Below are positions 24,640-33,656 of a stretch of 64,000 bases of DNA, piece after piece. Below the pieces are notes generated by a model. It was not told the DNA's origin, did not search any database, and was given only the letters and a program-made list of their open reading frames with translations. Both the position numbers and the translations under genes were made by a program. This DNA is from Nonomuraea solani (GTDB lineage: Bacteria; Actinomycetota; Actinomycetes; Streptosporangiales; Streptosporangiaceae). Location of the stretch: NCBI RefSeq assembly GCF_900108335.1, contig NZ_FNVT01000008.1:1-64000 (forward strand), in the 5' to 3' direction. Numbering within the stretch: position 1 is the stretch's first letter; every line of letters begins with the position of its first letter.

Positions 24640-25872
24640 ATGATTGTGGAGTACGCGGACCGGGTGTGGCACGGCGAATCTGACGACAGCATCGTGGACA
24701 CGGGCCTGGAGGGCAAGGGCGTCCACCCGATAGCGGAGGGTCTGGGCTGGTGGCCCGGATTCGGGAACGTCATCGCCTTCGAGACCGGGGGCGAGCTGGT
24801 GCTGTTCGACACCAGCAGCCCGTTCTCGGCGGCGCGATTGCACGAGGACGTGCGACGGTGGTCGAAGGCGCCGCTGACGACCGCCATTTACTCGCACGGG
24901 CACATCGACCACGTCTTCGGCACAGGCCCGTTCGAGGAGTCGGGGCCGCGCGCCACCGTCTACGCCCACAAAGCGGTGGCCGACCGGTTCGAGCGCTATC
25001 TGCTGACCAACGGCTACAACGCGGTGATCAACCAGCGGCAGTTCCAGAGCCCCGGACTGCGCTGGCCCACCGCCTATCGCCATCCCGACGTGACCTACGG
25101 CGACGCGCTGACCGTGCGGCGCGGCGGCCTGACGTTCGACCTGCGGCACGCCAAGGGCGAGACCGACGACGCGACCATCGGCTACGTACGCGAGCACCGG
25201 CTGCTGCTGCCCGGCGACCTGTTCATCTGGGTGACGCCCAATTGCGGTAATCCGCAGAAGGTCCAACGCTATCCCCGGGAATGGGTGCACGCCCTGCGCC
25301 TGATGGCCGCCCTCGACGCCGAGATCATGCTCCCCAGCCACGGCGCCCCCATCTTCGGCGGCGACCGTATCCGGCAGGCGCTGCTGGAGACCGCGGAATG
25401 GCTGGAATCGCTCGTCACACAGACCCTGGAACTGCTCAACGCGGGCGCCCGTCTCGACGAGATCGTGCATTCCGTAAGCCCGCCCGAGCACCTCGCGGGC
25501 CGTCCCTACCTGCGGGCCCGATATGACGAGCCGGAATTCGTCGTACGCAATCTGTGGCGCCTTTACGGCGGCTGGTACGACGGCAACCCGGCGCATCTGA
25601 AACCCGCCCCGGAAGCGGAACTCGCGAAAGCCGTGGCCGAACTCGCGGGCGGCCCCGCGGCCCTCGCCGACGCGGCGATGAAGGCCCTTTCCGAGGGCGA
25701 TGAACGGCTGGCGGGGCATTTCGCGGAAATGGCCGCCCTGGCGGCACCGGACGACGCGGGCGTGCACCGCGTACGCGCGGAGGTCTTTTCCACCAGGGCG
25801 GCGAACGAGCTCTCCCTCATGGCGAAGGGCATCTTCAACTGGGCCGCCGCCGAGTCGGAGCGGCGCTCGTAG
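24640..25872 (+). CDS. alkyl-sulfatase-like metallo-beta-lactamase protein
   Basis: A 410-residue protein with an N-terminal metallo-beta-lactamase domain: SHGHIDH (His86, His88, Asp90, His91) binds zinc, and HAKGETDDATIG, LLLPGDLF and LPSHGAP supply later ligands. From about residue 260 a helical domain resembles the alkyl sulfatase dimerisation domain (YLRARYDEPEFVVRNLWRLYGGWYDGNPAHLKP). Such enzymes cleave alkyl sulfates or related esters. Its stop directly abuts the opposing gene. The substrate and the link to the divergent sugar importer are unknown. Confidence 0.88.
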   Translation: MIVEYADRVWHGESDDSIVDTGLEGKGVHPIAEGLGWWPGFGNVIAFETGGELVLFDTSSPFSAARLHEDVRRWSKAPLTTAIYSHGHIDHVFGTGPFEESGPRATVYAHKAVADRFERYLLTNGYNAVINQRQFQSPGLRWPTAYRHPDVTYGDALTVRRGGLTFDLRHAKGETDDATIGYVREHRLLLPGDLFIWVTPNCGNPQKVQRYPREWVHALRLMAALDAEIMLPSHGAPIFGGDRIRQALLETAEWLESLVTQTLELLNAGARLDEIVHSVSPPEHLAGRPYLRARYDEPEFVVRNLWRLYGGWYDGNPAHLKPAPEAELAKAVAELAGGPAALADAAMKALSEGDERLAGHFAEMAALAAPDDAGVHRVRAEVFSTRAANELSLMAKGIFNWAAAESERRS

Positions 25873-26766
25873 TCAGTCCTTCCACCAGTCGGGCGCGGGC
25901 GGCGGGTCGGCCCTGGGCAGCGAGTCCTTCGGCACGCCGGGGGGATTGTCGATCAGCACCCGGATGGAGTCGGAGGCGGTCCGCTGCACGTGACCGACGA
26001 CCCAGTCGCCCTTCACGTGTTCGGCGGGGACGTTGTAGCCGCCGCCGCTGCCGTCGGCCACGGTCCACACCACCACGTACTCGATCTTCAGCCCGGACCG
26101 CTTCATGGCGGCGCGGACCTCGGAGACAGGTTTGCCGCGTGGCTGGAAGCCGTCGATCAACGGCCCGTCCACCTCGGAGCCGACGGAGGAGGAGTAGCGT
26201 TCGCCCGGCGCGGCGGGCCGGCCGATTCCGATGACGAACCTACCGGTGAATCCGACGGGCATGGCGACCCTGCCGCACCAGGCGGACTTACAGCCCTCGG
26301 TGACGGTGGTGACGGTCATGCCGGTGCCGGCCGGGAAGTCACCGTCCGTGACCGGGACGATCACCCCGACCTCCTCCGGCGCCACCGGGGCCTTGCGCAC
26401 CTCGGCGTTCAGCCCGACCGCACGGAACGCCTCCGCGAACGTCTCGGCCTCGGCCTCGGGATCGTTGATCTCGACCTCGACGAAGTCCGCGCCGGTCTTG
26501 ATCGAGACGGCGGCGTTGGCGAACTCGGTGGCGGGCCTGCCGAACGGGGTCCAGATGACGAAGGAGGTGGCCAGCCCGGCGGCGATCACCGAGAGCCCGA
26601 GGCTTCGCCGAACCGGGAAGCGCCCGCGTACCGGCTCGCGCTCCTCCTCGCGCTCCTCCCCCATGATCGACTCCATCAGCGCCCGCGCCCCCGCGCCGGA
26701 CGACCGCCCCACCGGCTCCGCGGACAGGTCCTCGTCCTTGACCTTGGCGAGATCGGCGATGTTCAC
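25873..26766 (-). CDS. membrane-anchored partner of the ECF sigma factor, with tandem PASTA-like repeats
   Basis: 297 residues from a GTG that overlaps the sigma-factor stop (GTGA). An N-terminal cytoplasmic segment with MESIMGEEREEER is followed by one membrane helix (about residues 62-80, SLGLSVIAAGLATSFVIW) and an extracellular region. The C-terminal part (GKPVSEVRAAMKRSGLKIEYVVVW, then VVGHVQ) has the pattern of a PASTA-like domain. Its place after the sigma gene suggests an anti-sigma or sensor role, but no zinc anti-sigma motif is seen. Confidence 0.75.
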   Translation of the reverse strand: MNIADLAKVKDEDLSAEPVGRSSGAGARALMESIMGEEREEEREPVRGRFPVRRSLGLSVIAAGLATSFVIWTPFGRPATEFANAAVSIKTGADFVEVEINDPEAEAETFAEAFRAVGLNAEVRKAPVAPEEVGVIVPVTDGDFPAGTGMTVTTVTEGCKSAWCGRVAMPVGFTGRFVIGIGRPAAPGERYSSSVGSEVDGPLIDGFQPRGKPVSEVRAAMKRSGLKIEYVVVWTVADGSGGGYNVPAEHVKGDWVVGHVQRTASDSIRVLIDNPPGVPKDSLPRADPPPAPDWWKD

Positions 26767-27305
26767 AGCCCGCTCCCTTCCATCGCGACGGCGTAAGAGT
26801 GGTCGACGCCGGCCTCGGCCAGCCCGCGGGCGAAGCGCCTGCGGGCGCGATAGAGCCTGACCCGCACCGCGTTGCGGGAGATCCCCAGCACCTTCGCGAT
26901 CTGGCCGGGGTCCAGCCGTTCCCAGGCGACCAGCGCGAGCAACTCCCTGTCGTCCTCGGGCAGGGCGCGGAAGACGCGCCCCATCTGGGACAGGTCGTCG
27001 CCGGGCGGCCGGGCGACGAGCGGCGAGGCGGCCAGTTGCTCGCGCAGGGCGGCGGTGCGCTGCTCGTGGCGGCGCTCGCCGCGCCGCTGGTTGGCCAGCA
27101 CCTTTCTGGCCACGCCGAAGAGCCACAACCGGGCCTCGTCCCCTTCAGGGACCTCCGTCACGCGGCGCCAGGCGACCAGGAAGGTCTCGGCCACCACGTC
27201 GGCCGCGTCGTCCGGGTCCGGACATCGGCGCAACGCGTACCCGAGCAGCGGCCGGTACGAGGATGCGTAGATCTCCTCGAACCGGCCTTCGGGATCGTCT
27301 CCCAC
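26763..27305 (-). CDS. ECF-type RNA polymerase sigma factor
   Basis: A 180-residue sigma-70 family protein with region 2 (YRPLLGYALRRCPDPDDAADVVAETFLVAWRR) and region 4 (ALPEDDRELLALVAWERLDPGQIAKVLGISRNAVRVRLYRARRR). It starts at a GTG with gaggag 5 bp upstream. The membrane protein gene overlaps its stop by 4 bp, so the pair should be made together. Such pairs switch on stress or envelope genes; no target promoter could be identified. Confidence 0.93.
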   Translation of the reverse strand: MGDDPEGRFEEIYASSYRPLLGYALRRCPDPDDAADVVAETFLVAWRRVTEVPEGDEARLWLFGVARKVLANQRRGERRHEQRTAALREQLAASPLVARPPGDDLSQMGRVFRALPEDDRELLALVAWERLDPGQIAKVLGISRNAVRVRLYRARRRFARGLAEAGVDHSYAVAMEGSGL

Positions 27306-27383
27306 GGGGGCTCCTCACATGAGTGCGTCAACACTCAACCCCATGTCCGCCATATCCGGAGCATTACCGGTTGCGAGGAAATA

Positions 27384-28598
27384 TCAGCCGAAATGGCTGC
27401 GGGTCTCGGCGAACGCCTGGTCCGTGCCCTCCAACGCCTTCGCGACGTCGGCCTCGGTGTGGGCCGCCGACATGAACCAGTTGTGCCAGGGGTGCAGGTA
27501 GACCCCGTGCCGCAGGCAGGCGTCGCTCCAGTGCATGGCCACCGACAGGTCCGCGTCGCCGTCGAAGCTGAGCCAGGGGATCGTCACCGGGCCCGTCTGG
27601 TTGACCACGAAGCCGTGCGCCTTGGCCTGGGCGTACAGGCCCTCCCTGAGCTGGGTGCCCGCGCGCTCCATGAACGCGATGCCCTCGGTGTCCCGCAGCG
27701 TCTCGATGGTGGCCTTGGCCGCCGCCATCGCCACCGCGGAGAACCAGAACGAGCCGGTCGAGTACAGCGTCTGCGCGGGGCCGCGCAGCGCGTCGGTGCC
27801 GGTGACGGCGGCGATCGGGTAGCCGTTGGCCATGGCCTTCGACCAGGCCGTCAGGTCGGGGCGGACGCCGTACGGCTCCCACGAGCCGCGCAGGTCGACG
27901 CGGAACCCGGCGCGCACGTCGTCGATCACCAGCGCCGCGCCCAGCCGGTCGGCGAGCGCGCGGGCGCCGCGCGCGAAGGCGGGCTCCACCAGCTCCTGGT
28001 CCTCGAACGAGTCGTGCTTGAAGGGCGTGACGATGATCGCCGCCACGTCACCCTCGACGGTCGCCGCCGCGGCCTCCAAAGACTCCAGCGAGTTGTACGT
28101 GAACTCCACCAGGTCGGCCCGCTCGTTCGGCGTCGTGCCCGCGAGCGAGGGCGTGCACCAGGGGTCCGCGCCGTGGTACGCCCCGTGCGCCATCAGCACC
28201 TTCGTCCGCCCCGTCGCGGCCCTGGCGACCATGAGGGCCTGCGTGGTGGCGTCGGTGCCGTTCTTGGAGAACATCGCCCAGTCCGCGCTCGGCACGGTGT
28301 CCACCAGCAGCTCGGCCAGCTCGACCATGACCGCGCCGGGCCCGTTGAGGCAGTCGCCGAGCGCGGCCTGGCGGGCGGCGGCCTCCTCGACGCGCGGGTG
28401 CCGGTGCCCGAGCACAATGGGGCCCCAGCTGCACATGAAGTCGATGTACTCGCGGCCGTCCGCGTCCCACTGGCGGCAGCCCTCGGCGCGCTCGAAGAAC
28501 TGGGGGTAGCCGGGGGCGAAGATCGCGGCGTTGAGGTGGCCGTACATGCCGCCGGGGACGACCTTCAAGGCCCGCTGGCGGAGTTCTGCGTCGGTCAT
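27384..28598 (-). CDS. class III aminotransferase / glutamate-1-semialdehyde mutase-like
   Basis: A 404-residue PLP enzyme. The N-terminus VVPGGMYGHLNAAIFAPGYPQFFERAEG is typical of the GSAM-like subgroup; FSKNGTDATTQA binds phosphate, DDVRAGFR (Asp of the PLP ring) replaces the usual DEVxxGFR, and AWSKAMANGYP supplies the Schiff-base Lys. No heme-synthesis genes are near, so a catabolic or biosynthetic aminotransferase is more likely than a true HemL. It follows the PfkB kinase gene by 11 bp in the same direction. Confidence 0.9.
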   Translation of the reverse strand: MTDAELRQRALKVVPGGMYGHLNAAIFAPGYPQFFERAEGCRQWDADGREYIDFMCSWGPIVLGHRHPRVEEAAARQAALGDCLNGPGAVMVELAELLVDTVPSADWAMFSKNGTDATTQALMVARAATGRTKVLMAHGAYHGADPWCTPSLAGTTPNERADLVEFTYNSLESLEAAAATVEGDVAAIIVTPFKHDSFEDQELVEPAFARGARALADRLGAALVIDDVRAGFRVDLRGSWEPYGVRPDLTAWSKAMANGYPIAAVTGTDALRGPAQTLYSTGSFWFSAVAMAAAKATIETLRDTEGIAFMERAGTQLREGLYAQAKAHGFVVNQTGPVTIPWLSFDGDADLSVAMHWSDACLRHGVYLHPWHNWFMSAAHTEADVAKALEGTDQAFAETRSHFG

Positions 28599-28609
28599 GG
28601 GAGGGGTCC

Positions 28610-29524
28610 TTAGAGCAGGCTGAGGGTGGATTCGAGGTCGGTGAGGCCGGCGTCGGAGCCGAGCCCGGTGGCGACGCGGGCGGCGGCGGCCGTGCCCCAG
28701 CGGGCGGCGGTCAGGACGTCGTGACCGTGCAGAAGGCCGGTCAGGAAGCCGGCGCAGTAGGCGTCGCCGCAGCCGGTGGTGTCGGAGACCTCCGTCTTGA
28801 GCGCCGGGACCTCCGACGTGCCTTCGCCGGTCACGACGAGGCTGCCCGCCTCGCCGAGGGTGACGAGCACGCCGCGCGGCCCGTCGGCGAGCAGCGCCTG
28901 GGCGGCGGCCGGGACGTCGGTGGCGCCGGTCATCAGCAGGGCCTGCGACTCGTTCGGCAGGACGTAGTCCACGTGCGGCAGGAACGCGCGGGCCATGCCC
29001 AGCAGGTCGGGCATCTCCGAGAGCAGGTCCATCGTGACGATCGTCCCGGCCGCCCTGACCTCGTCGAGGAGGGCGAAGAAGGCCGGGTCGCCGAGGCCGA
29101 ACGTGACGTCCACGCCGCCCAGGTGGATCGCCCGCGCGCCGCGCAGCACGTCGGGGTCCAGGTCGGCGTACGTCACGCTCAGGTTGGCGCCGGGCACGTG
29201 GAAGCTGGGCCGCCCGCCGTCCGGCCTGATCGGCAGGATCGAGGCCGCCGTCTGCTCGCCCGCCCTGCGGACGAGACGCGAGACGTCGACGCCCCGCTTG
29301 GCCAGCACGGCCAGCAGGAAGTCACCCAGCTCGTCGTCCCCGATCGCGCCCATGGTGACCACGTCGTTGCCCAGCTTGACCAGGTCCACCGCCGTCCCCG
29401 CGGCGGCGCCCGCGGCGGTGAGGCGGATCTGATCGACCAGTACGGTGTCCTGGCCCTCGGGAATGTGGTCCACGGGCCTGGCGAGGATGTCGACGATGTG
29501 GACGCCGACGGTGGCGACGGTCAT
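28610..29524 (-). CDS. PfkB-family carbohydrate kinase
   Basis: A 304-residue sugar kinase with AAGAAAGTAVDLVKLGNDV in the substrate lobe (an altered form of the GGKGxN signature) and SDTTGCGDAYCAGFL near the C-terminus, whose Asp is the catalytic base. YVLPNESQALLMTG is also typical. It is the first gene of a kinase-aminotransferase operon, divergent from a TetR gene. The sugar is unknown; the aldolase beyond the TetR gene could act on its product. Confidence 0.92.
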   Translation of the reverse strand: MTVATVGVHIVDILARPVDHIPEGQDTVLVDQIRLTAAGAAAGTAVDLVKLGNDVVTMGAIGDDELGDFLLAVLAKRGVDVSRLVRRAGEQTAASILPIRPDGGRPSFHVPGANLSVTYADLDPDVLRGARAIHLGGVDVTFGLGDPAFFALLDEVRAAGTIVTMDLLSEMPDLLGMARAFLPHVDYVLPNESQALLMTGATDVPAAAQALLADGPRGVLVTLGEAGSLVVTGEGTSEVPALKTEVSDTTGCGDAYCAGFLTGLLHGHDVLTAARWGTAAAARVATGLGSDAGLTDLESTLSLL

Positions 29525-29525
29525 A

Positions 29526-29537
29526 GTCTAAATAGAC
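29526..29537. promoter_or_regulatory. probable TetR operator between PfkB and TetR genes
   Basis: GTCTA-AA-TAGAC is a perfect 12-bp palindrome one base from the kinase start and 33 bp from the tetR start, followed by the partly similar agacgtcc. The location lets the divergent TetR protein control both promoters. Confidence 0.6.
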
Positions 29538-29570
29538 AGACGTCCGAATAAAAAGTCAACGGAGGATTGG

Positions 29571-30155
29571 ATGCCGAAGATCGTCGATCACGACGAGCGC
29601 AGGCGCGAGGTCCTGTCAGCGGCCCGCCGGGTGATCGTCAGGGACGGGATCGACGCCGCCACCACGCGGGCCATCGCCAAGGAGGCCGGCTACTCCAACG
29701 GTGTGCTCGCCCACTACTTCGCCGACAAGGACGAGATCCTGCTGTCCGCGCTGAGCCAGTCTCACCAGCGCATCCGCGCCCGGCTGACCGGGAAGGTGGA
29801 CGGCGTCACGGGGCTGGCGGCGCTGCGTGAGCTGCTGCTGGACAACCTGCCGCTGGACGCCGAGCGTACCCAGGAGACCCGGCTGGAGGTCAGCTTCTGG
29901 AGCCGCAGCCTGGCCTCGGAGCAACTGGCCGAGGTGCAGCGGACGGAGGCGGGCGAGCTGCGCGCCGCCGTACGCGGCCTGCTCGGGCAGGCCCGCGCGG
30001 CCGGCGAGCTGAAGACGGACGACAACCTCGACGACCTCGCCGAGCACCTGCTCGCCCTGGTCGACGGCCTCAGCCTGCACCTGCTCCTCTACCCTGGCCG
30101 CCTCACCCGCGTGGACGTCGAGCGCCTGATGTTGCAGGCCCTCGACCGCCTGTGA
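29571..30155 (+). CDS. TetR-family regulator (BetI-like)
   Basis: 194 residues. The DNA-binding domain is RRREVLSAARRVIVRDGIDAATTRAIAKEAGYSNGVLAHYFADKDEIL; the C-terminal ligand domain ends LVDGLSLHLLLYPGRLT, which resembles the BetI-type C-terminal family. A cggagga site precedes the ATG by 6 bp. It lies between a divergent kinase-aminotransferase operon and a downstream aldolase, so it probably senses an intermediate of that pathway. Confidence 0.94.
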   Translation: MPKIVDHDERRREVLSAARRVIVRDGIDAATTRAIAKEAGYSNGVLAHYFADKDEILLSALSQSHQRIRARLTGKVDGVTGLAALRELLLDNLPLDAERTQETRLEVSFWSRSLASEQLAEVQRTEAGELRAAVRGLLGQARAAGELKTDDNLDDLAEHLLALVDGLSLHLLLYPGRLTRVDVERLMLQALDRL

Positions 30156-30192
30156 TTGCCGGAAGTCGGGCGACCGACTACATTGCAGGCGC

Positions 30193-30825
30193 ATGAGCCT
30201 CCGCGAGCAGTTGTGCGACTACGGCCGCCGCGCCGTCGAGCTCGGCCTGGTCATCGGCACGTCGGGCAACCTCAGCATGCGCCAGGGCGACCTGGTCGCG
30301 GTCACGCCCTCGGGCGCGGCCCTCGACCGGCTGACGCCCGAGATGTGCCCGATCGTGAACATGGCGGGCATGCTCGTGGAGGGCGACCTCCAGCCGTCCA
30401 GCGAGACCCCCATGCACCTGGCCGTCTACGAGACCACCGACGCGCAGGCCATCGTGCACACGCACTCGGTGTTCGGCACGGTCGTGGCCACCACGATGAC
30501 CGAGCTGCCGCCGGTGCACTACAACGCGCTGCTGCTGGGCGGGGTGGTCAAGGTGGCCGAATACGCCACGTACGGCACCCCAGAGCTGGCCGCGAACGTG
30601 CGCGCCGCCCTGGAGGGCAAGCGGGCCGCCCTGATGGCCAACCATGGCGGGGTGACCATCGGGACGACCATCGAGGAGGCGTTCGAGGCCACCCGGCTGC
30701 TGGAGTGGCTCTGCGAGGTCTACGTGCGCGGGCTGAGCATCGGCAAGCCGACCATCCTGACGGACGAACAGCTCGCCGCCGTGGTCGAGCGCGCGCTCAA
30801 CCCGCCCGAGTTCCCCCGTCTATGA
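30193..30825 (+). CDS. class II aldolase/adducin family protein (fuculose-phosphate aldolase-like)
   Basis: A 210-residue zinc aldolase. GTSGNLSMR near residue 30 binds phosphate, SSETPMHLAVY supplies the catalytic Glu (SSE), HTHSVFGT supplies two zinc His (residues 94 and 96), and the third is in NHGGVTIG. Such enzymes cleave ketose-1-phosphates to DHAP and an aldehyde. It follows the tetR gene by 37 bp. With the PfkB kinase across the regulator it suggests a kinase-then-aldolase route for an unusual sugar. Confidence 0.93.
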   Translation: MSLREQLCDYGRRAVELGLVIGTSGNLSMRQGDLVAVTPSGAALDRLTPEMCPIVNMAGMLVEGDLQPSSETPMHLAVYETTDAQAIVHTHSVFGTVVATTMTELPPVHYNALLLGGVVKVAEYATYGTPELAANVRAALEGKRAALMANHGGVTIGTTIEEAFEATRLLEWLCEVYVRGLSIGKPTILTDEQLAAVVERALNPPEFPRL

Positions 30826-30862
30826 CAGCACGTTTATGACAGCACGCCTATGAGAGCACGGC
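30821..30862. repeat. three 14-bp tandem repeats at convergent gene ends
   Basis: Three units, TATGACAGCACGTT, TATGACAGCACGCC and TATGAGAGCACGGC, run head to tail. Unit 1 contains the aldolase stop and units 2-3 the DUF885 stop on the other strand. On the minus strand each unit spells a V-L-S-stop ending, so the gene end has been multiplied. Confidence 0.85.
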
Positions 30863-32416
30863 CTGCTCGGCCAGCCCCAGCGGCAGCCCGCCCGAGCCGG
30901 CGAGCCGGTCGTGGAACTCCTTCGGGGTGCCCTGGAACGACGCGCGGATGCGGTCGATCTCGATGGCGCCCGTGAGATACGACGGCGCCTGCGTCGGCCA
31001 GGCGCAGTAGCGGTTGACCTCGCCCTGGGCGGTGCCCGGCGACAGCGACGCCTTCGTGGCCATGAACGTCTCGGCCTCTTCGATGGACATGTCCTCGCAG
31101 TGCAGCGCCGTGTCCACGACGATCCGGGCGGCGCGGAAGATCCGGCAGTCCAGGTGGGCCAGCTCGGTGGCCGGGGTGTCGAAGTAGCCCTGCTCGTGCA
31201 GGAGCTTCTCGACGTAGAGGGCCCAGCCCTCGGTGAAGTACGGCGTCCTGAAGACCTTCCGGACGGTACGGGGGTTGCCCGCCATGTACGACAGGTGCCA
31301 GTGGTGCCCGGGATACGCCTCGTGGACCGCGATCGAGGGCATCTGGGCCCGCGAGTTGGTGCGCAGGCGCTGGCGTACCTGCTCCTCGGTGAAGTCGTCC
31401 GGCGTGTAGGGGACGAAGAAGACGCCGGTGCGCGAGCTGCTCAGCGGGGGCGGCGACAGATAGTGGGCGACGGACAGGACCGGCCGCGTGTACTCGGCCG
31501 ACGGCAGCACGTGGCACTCCTCGCCGTCGGCGAAGGTGACCAGGTCACGCTCCTTGACGAACGCGCGGGCCCGCTGCGTCTCGGCGTCGTACTCGGCCCG
31601 CATGTCGGCCAGCGTCGGCGGGTGGTCGTCCATGAGCAGCTCCATGGCCGCCCGCCAGTCCTCGGAGCCGTTGACCTGGCGCGAGACCTCGCGCATCCGC
31701 GCGTCCAGCTCCGCCCAGGCGGCCTGGCCCTTCGCGTTCAGCTCGGCGGCGCCGTAGCCGAGCAACTCGCGCTCGCGCAGCAGCGTGGAGTAGAGCTTCT
31801 CCCCCATCCGCCAGGTGCCGCCGCACTCGAAGCCCTCCAGGAAGGTCACCAGCTCGTCGAACGCCCGCGCGGCCGGCTCGGCCGCCTCCGCCAGCCTGGC
31901 GCGCAGCTCGGGATCTTGGACCATGGACGGGATCGTGCGGGTCAGGAAGTTGCGGCCGGTACGCGCCTGGCCCAGGCCGCGCTGGACCAGCAGCGGCGCC
32001 GCCAGGTCGGGGTCCAGGTTCGCGCGGCAGGCCGCCAGCACGCCGGGCACCTCGGCCAGCCGGGAGATGGCGGCCGGCACCAGCTCGGGCTCGGGCTTGA
32101 GCCGGTGCTGGAACGGCTGGAACATCGAGCCGAAGATCGCCGAGAGGTAGACGGCGGGGTCGCGCCGCCACTCGGGCCAGGAGGCCATCGCGATCGAGCC
32201 TCTGAGTTGCGACAGGACGAGGTCTCGGTCGATCGCGTCGTCCAGGGACGTGGTCTCGGCGGCCGACAGGCGCTCCAGCCAGCGGACCTGCTCGCGTTCG
32301 CGGGCGGTCCAGCCGGAGGCGGTCAGGTCACCGAGGGTGTGATCGTAACCGTCGGCCCCCAGCGCGCTGGCCACGACGGGACGGTCGGAAAAGTACCAGT
32401 TGAGAAACTCGTCCAC
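30848..32416 (-). CDS. DUF885 metallopeptidase-like protein
   Basis: About 522 residues of the DUF885 family, soluble, without signal peptide. The likely metal site is AVHEAYPGHHWHLSYM near residue 365, a form of HExxxGHH, with a downstream EGWALYVEKLL motif; both are typical of this family and of M32/Gly-zipper-like carboxypeptidases. The enzymatic role is inferred from family. The start is GTG 32416 or TTG 32419. It is divergent from the DUF4032 gene with only about 20 bp between them, so promoters must overlap coding sequence. Confidence 0.88.
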   Translation of the reverse strand: MDEFLNWYFSDRPVVASALGADGYDHTLGDLTASGWTAREREQVRWLERLSAAETTSLDDAIDRDLVLSQLRGSIAMASWPEWRRDPAVYLSAIFGSMFQPFQHRLKPEPELVPAAISRLAEVPGVLAACRANLDPDLAAPLLVQRGLGQARTGRNFLTRTIPSMVQDPELRARLAEAAEPAARAFDELVTFLEGFECGGTWRMGEKLYSTLLRERELLGYGAAELNAKGQAAWAELDARMREVSRQVNGSEDWRAAMELLMDDHPPTLADMRAEYDAETQRARAFVKERDLVTFADGEECHVLPSAEYTRPVLSVAHYLSPPPLSSSRTGVFFVPYTPDDFTEEQVRQRLRTNSRAQMPSIAVHEAYPGHHWHLSYMAGNPRTVRKVFRTPYFTEGWALYVEKLLHEQGYFDTPATELAHLDCRIFRAARIVVDTALHCEDMSIEEAETFMATKASLSPGTAQGEVNRYCAWPTQAPSYLTGAIEIDRIRASFQGTPKEFHDRLAGSGGLPLGLAEQAVLS

Positions 32417-32438
32417 CAATGCACCATATCCTGAGCAA

Positions 32439-33656
32439 ATGCCACTTCAGATCACTGGCGCGCTAGGCGACCCTGACCTGATTCGCCTCCCCTGGGAGGT
32501 CCCGCTCCAAGACTGGCCCCAACACCATCTGGTCGATCTGCCGCGCGGTATCTCGCGGCACGTGGTGCGCTTCGCCCGGCTCTCCGGCAAGGTGTACGCG
32601 ATCAAGGAGATCAGCGAACGCTACGCCAAGCGGGAGTACCAGCTTCTCTGGGACCTGGCCAGGCTCGACGCACCCTCCGTGGAGCCCGTGGCGTACGTCA
32701 CCGGCCGCGAGGAGGGCCTCGACGCGGCACTGATCACCAGGCACCTGCAGTTCTCCCTCCCCTACCGCGCGGTCATGTCGGGCACCCTGCGGCCCGACAC
32801 GCTCACCCGCCTGCTGGACGCGCTCGCCGTCCTGCTGGTGCGCCTGCATCTGAACGGCTTCTTCTGGGGCGACTGCTCGCTGTCCAACACGCTGTTCCGC
32901 AGGGACGCGGGAGCGTTCGCCGCCTACCTGGTGGACGCCGAGACCGGCGAGATGCACCCGATGATCAGCGAGGGCCAGCGGCTCGCGGACATGGAGGCCG
33001 CGCACACGAACATCTTCGGCGAGATGCTCGACCTGGAGGCCGGCGGGCTGCTGCACCCGTCGATCGACCCCATGAACACCGCCGAGGACGTCGTCTCCCG
33101 CTACCACCGCCTCTGGGAGGAGATCACCCAGAGCGAGATCATCGACGAGGTCGACTGGCACCGGGTGGAGCAGCGCATCAGGCGGCTCAACCTGCTCGGC
33201 TTCGACGTGGCCGAGATGATGGTGCGGCGCAAGGTCGGCACCGGCCGGCTGATCGTGCGGCCCAAGGTCGTGGACGCAGGGCACCATCAGCGGCGGCTGC
33301 TCAGGCTGACCGGGCTCGACGTCGAGGAGAACCAGGCCAGGCGGCTGCTCAACGACCTCGACGGGTTCCGGGTGGCGCAGGGCCTGCGGCACGAGGACGA
33401 GGCCATCGTGGCGCACCGGTGGCTGGCCGAGGTGTTCCAGCCGACGGTCGAGGCCATCCCCGCCGAGCTGCGCGGGAAGTTGGAGCCCGCACAGCTCTTC
33501 CACGAGATCCTCGACCATCGCTGGTATCTGTCCGAGGCGGACGAGGCCGACGTCGGGCTGTCCACGGCCGTGAAGTCGTACGTCGACAACATCCTCGTGC
33601 ACAAGCCCGACGAGCGGGCGCTGCTGCCCGACGAACCGGAGTCAGTAGGCGACTGA
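32439..33656 (+). CDS. DUF4032 / lipopolysaccharide-kinase-like protein
   Basis: 405 residues. The first 220 form a kinase-like fold of the Kdo/WaaP type: RHVVRFARLSGKVYAIKEISERYAKREY carries the ATP-lobe Lys, and GFFWGDCSLSNTLF (near 145) is the catalytic loop with Asp and Asn. The second half, including LGFDVAEMMVRRKVGTGRLIVRPKV, is the DUF4032 domain. Actinomycetes lack LPS, so the substrate is something else. The ATG at 32439 leaves almost no leader. The 3' end overlaps the opposing gene by 15 bp. Confidence 0.85.
   Translation: MPLQITGALGDPDLIRLPWEVPLQDWPQHHLVDLPRGISRHVVRFARLSGKVYAIKEISERYAKREYQLLWDLARLDAPSVEPVAYVTGREEGLDAALITRHLQFSLPYRAVMSGTLRPDTLTRLLDALAVLLVRLHLNGFFWGDCSLSNTLFRRDAGAFAAYLVDAETGEMHPMISEGQRLADMEAAHTNIFGEMLDLEAGGLLHPSIDPMNTAEDVVSRYHRLWEEITQSEIIDEVDWHRVEQRIRRLNLLGFDVAEMMVRRKVGTGRLIVRPKVVDAGHHQRRLLRLTGLDVEENQARRLLNDLDGFRVAQGLRHEDEAIVAHRWLAEVFQPTVEAIPAELRGKLEPAQLFHEILDHRWYLSEADEADVGLSTAVKSYVDNILVHKPDERALLPDEPESVGD

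Noticed and set aside
27384..28598. hemL, glutamate-1-semialdehyde aminomutase of heme synthesis
   Set aside because: Gene partners are a sugar kinase, TetR and aldolase; no heme genes are near and the PLP-ring motif differs.
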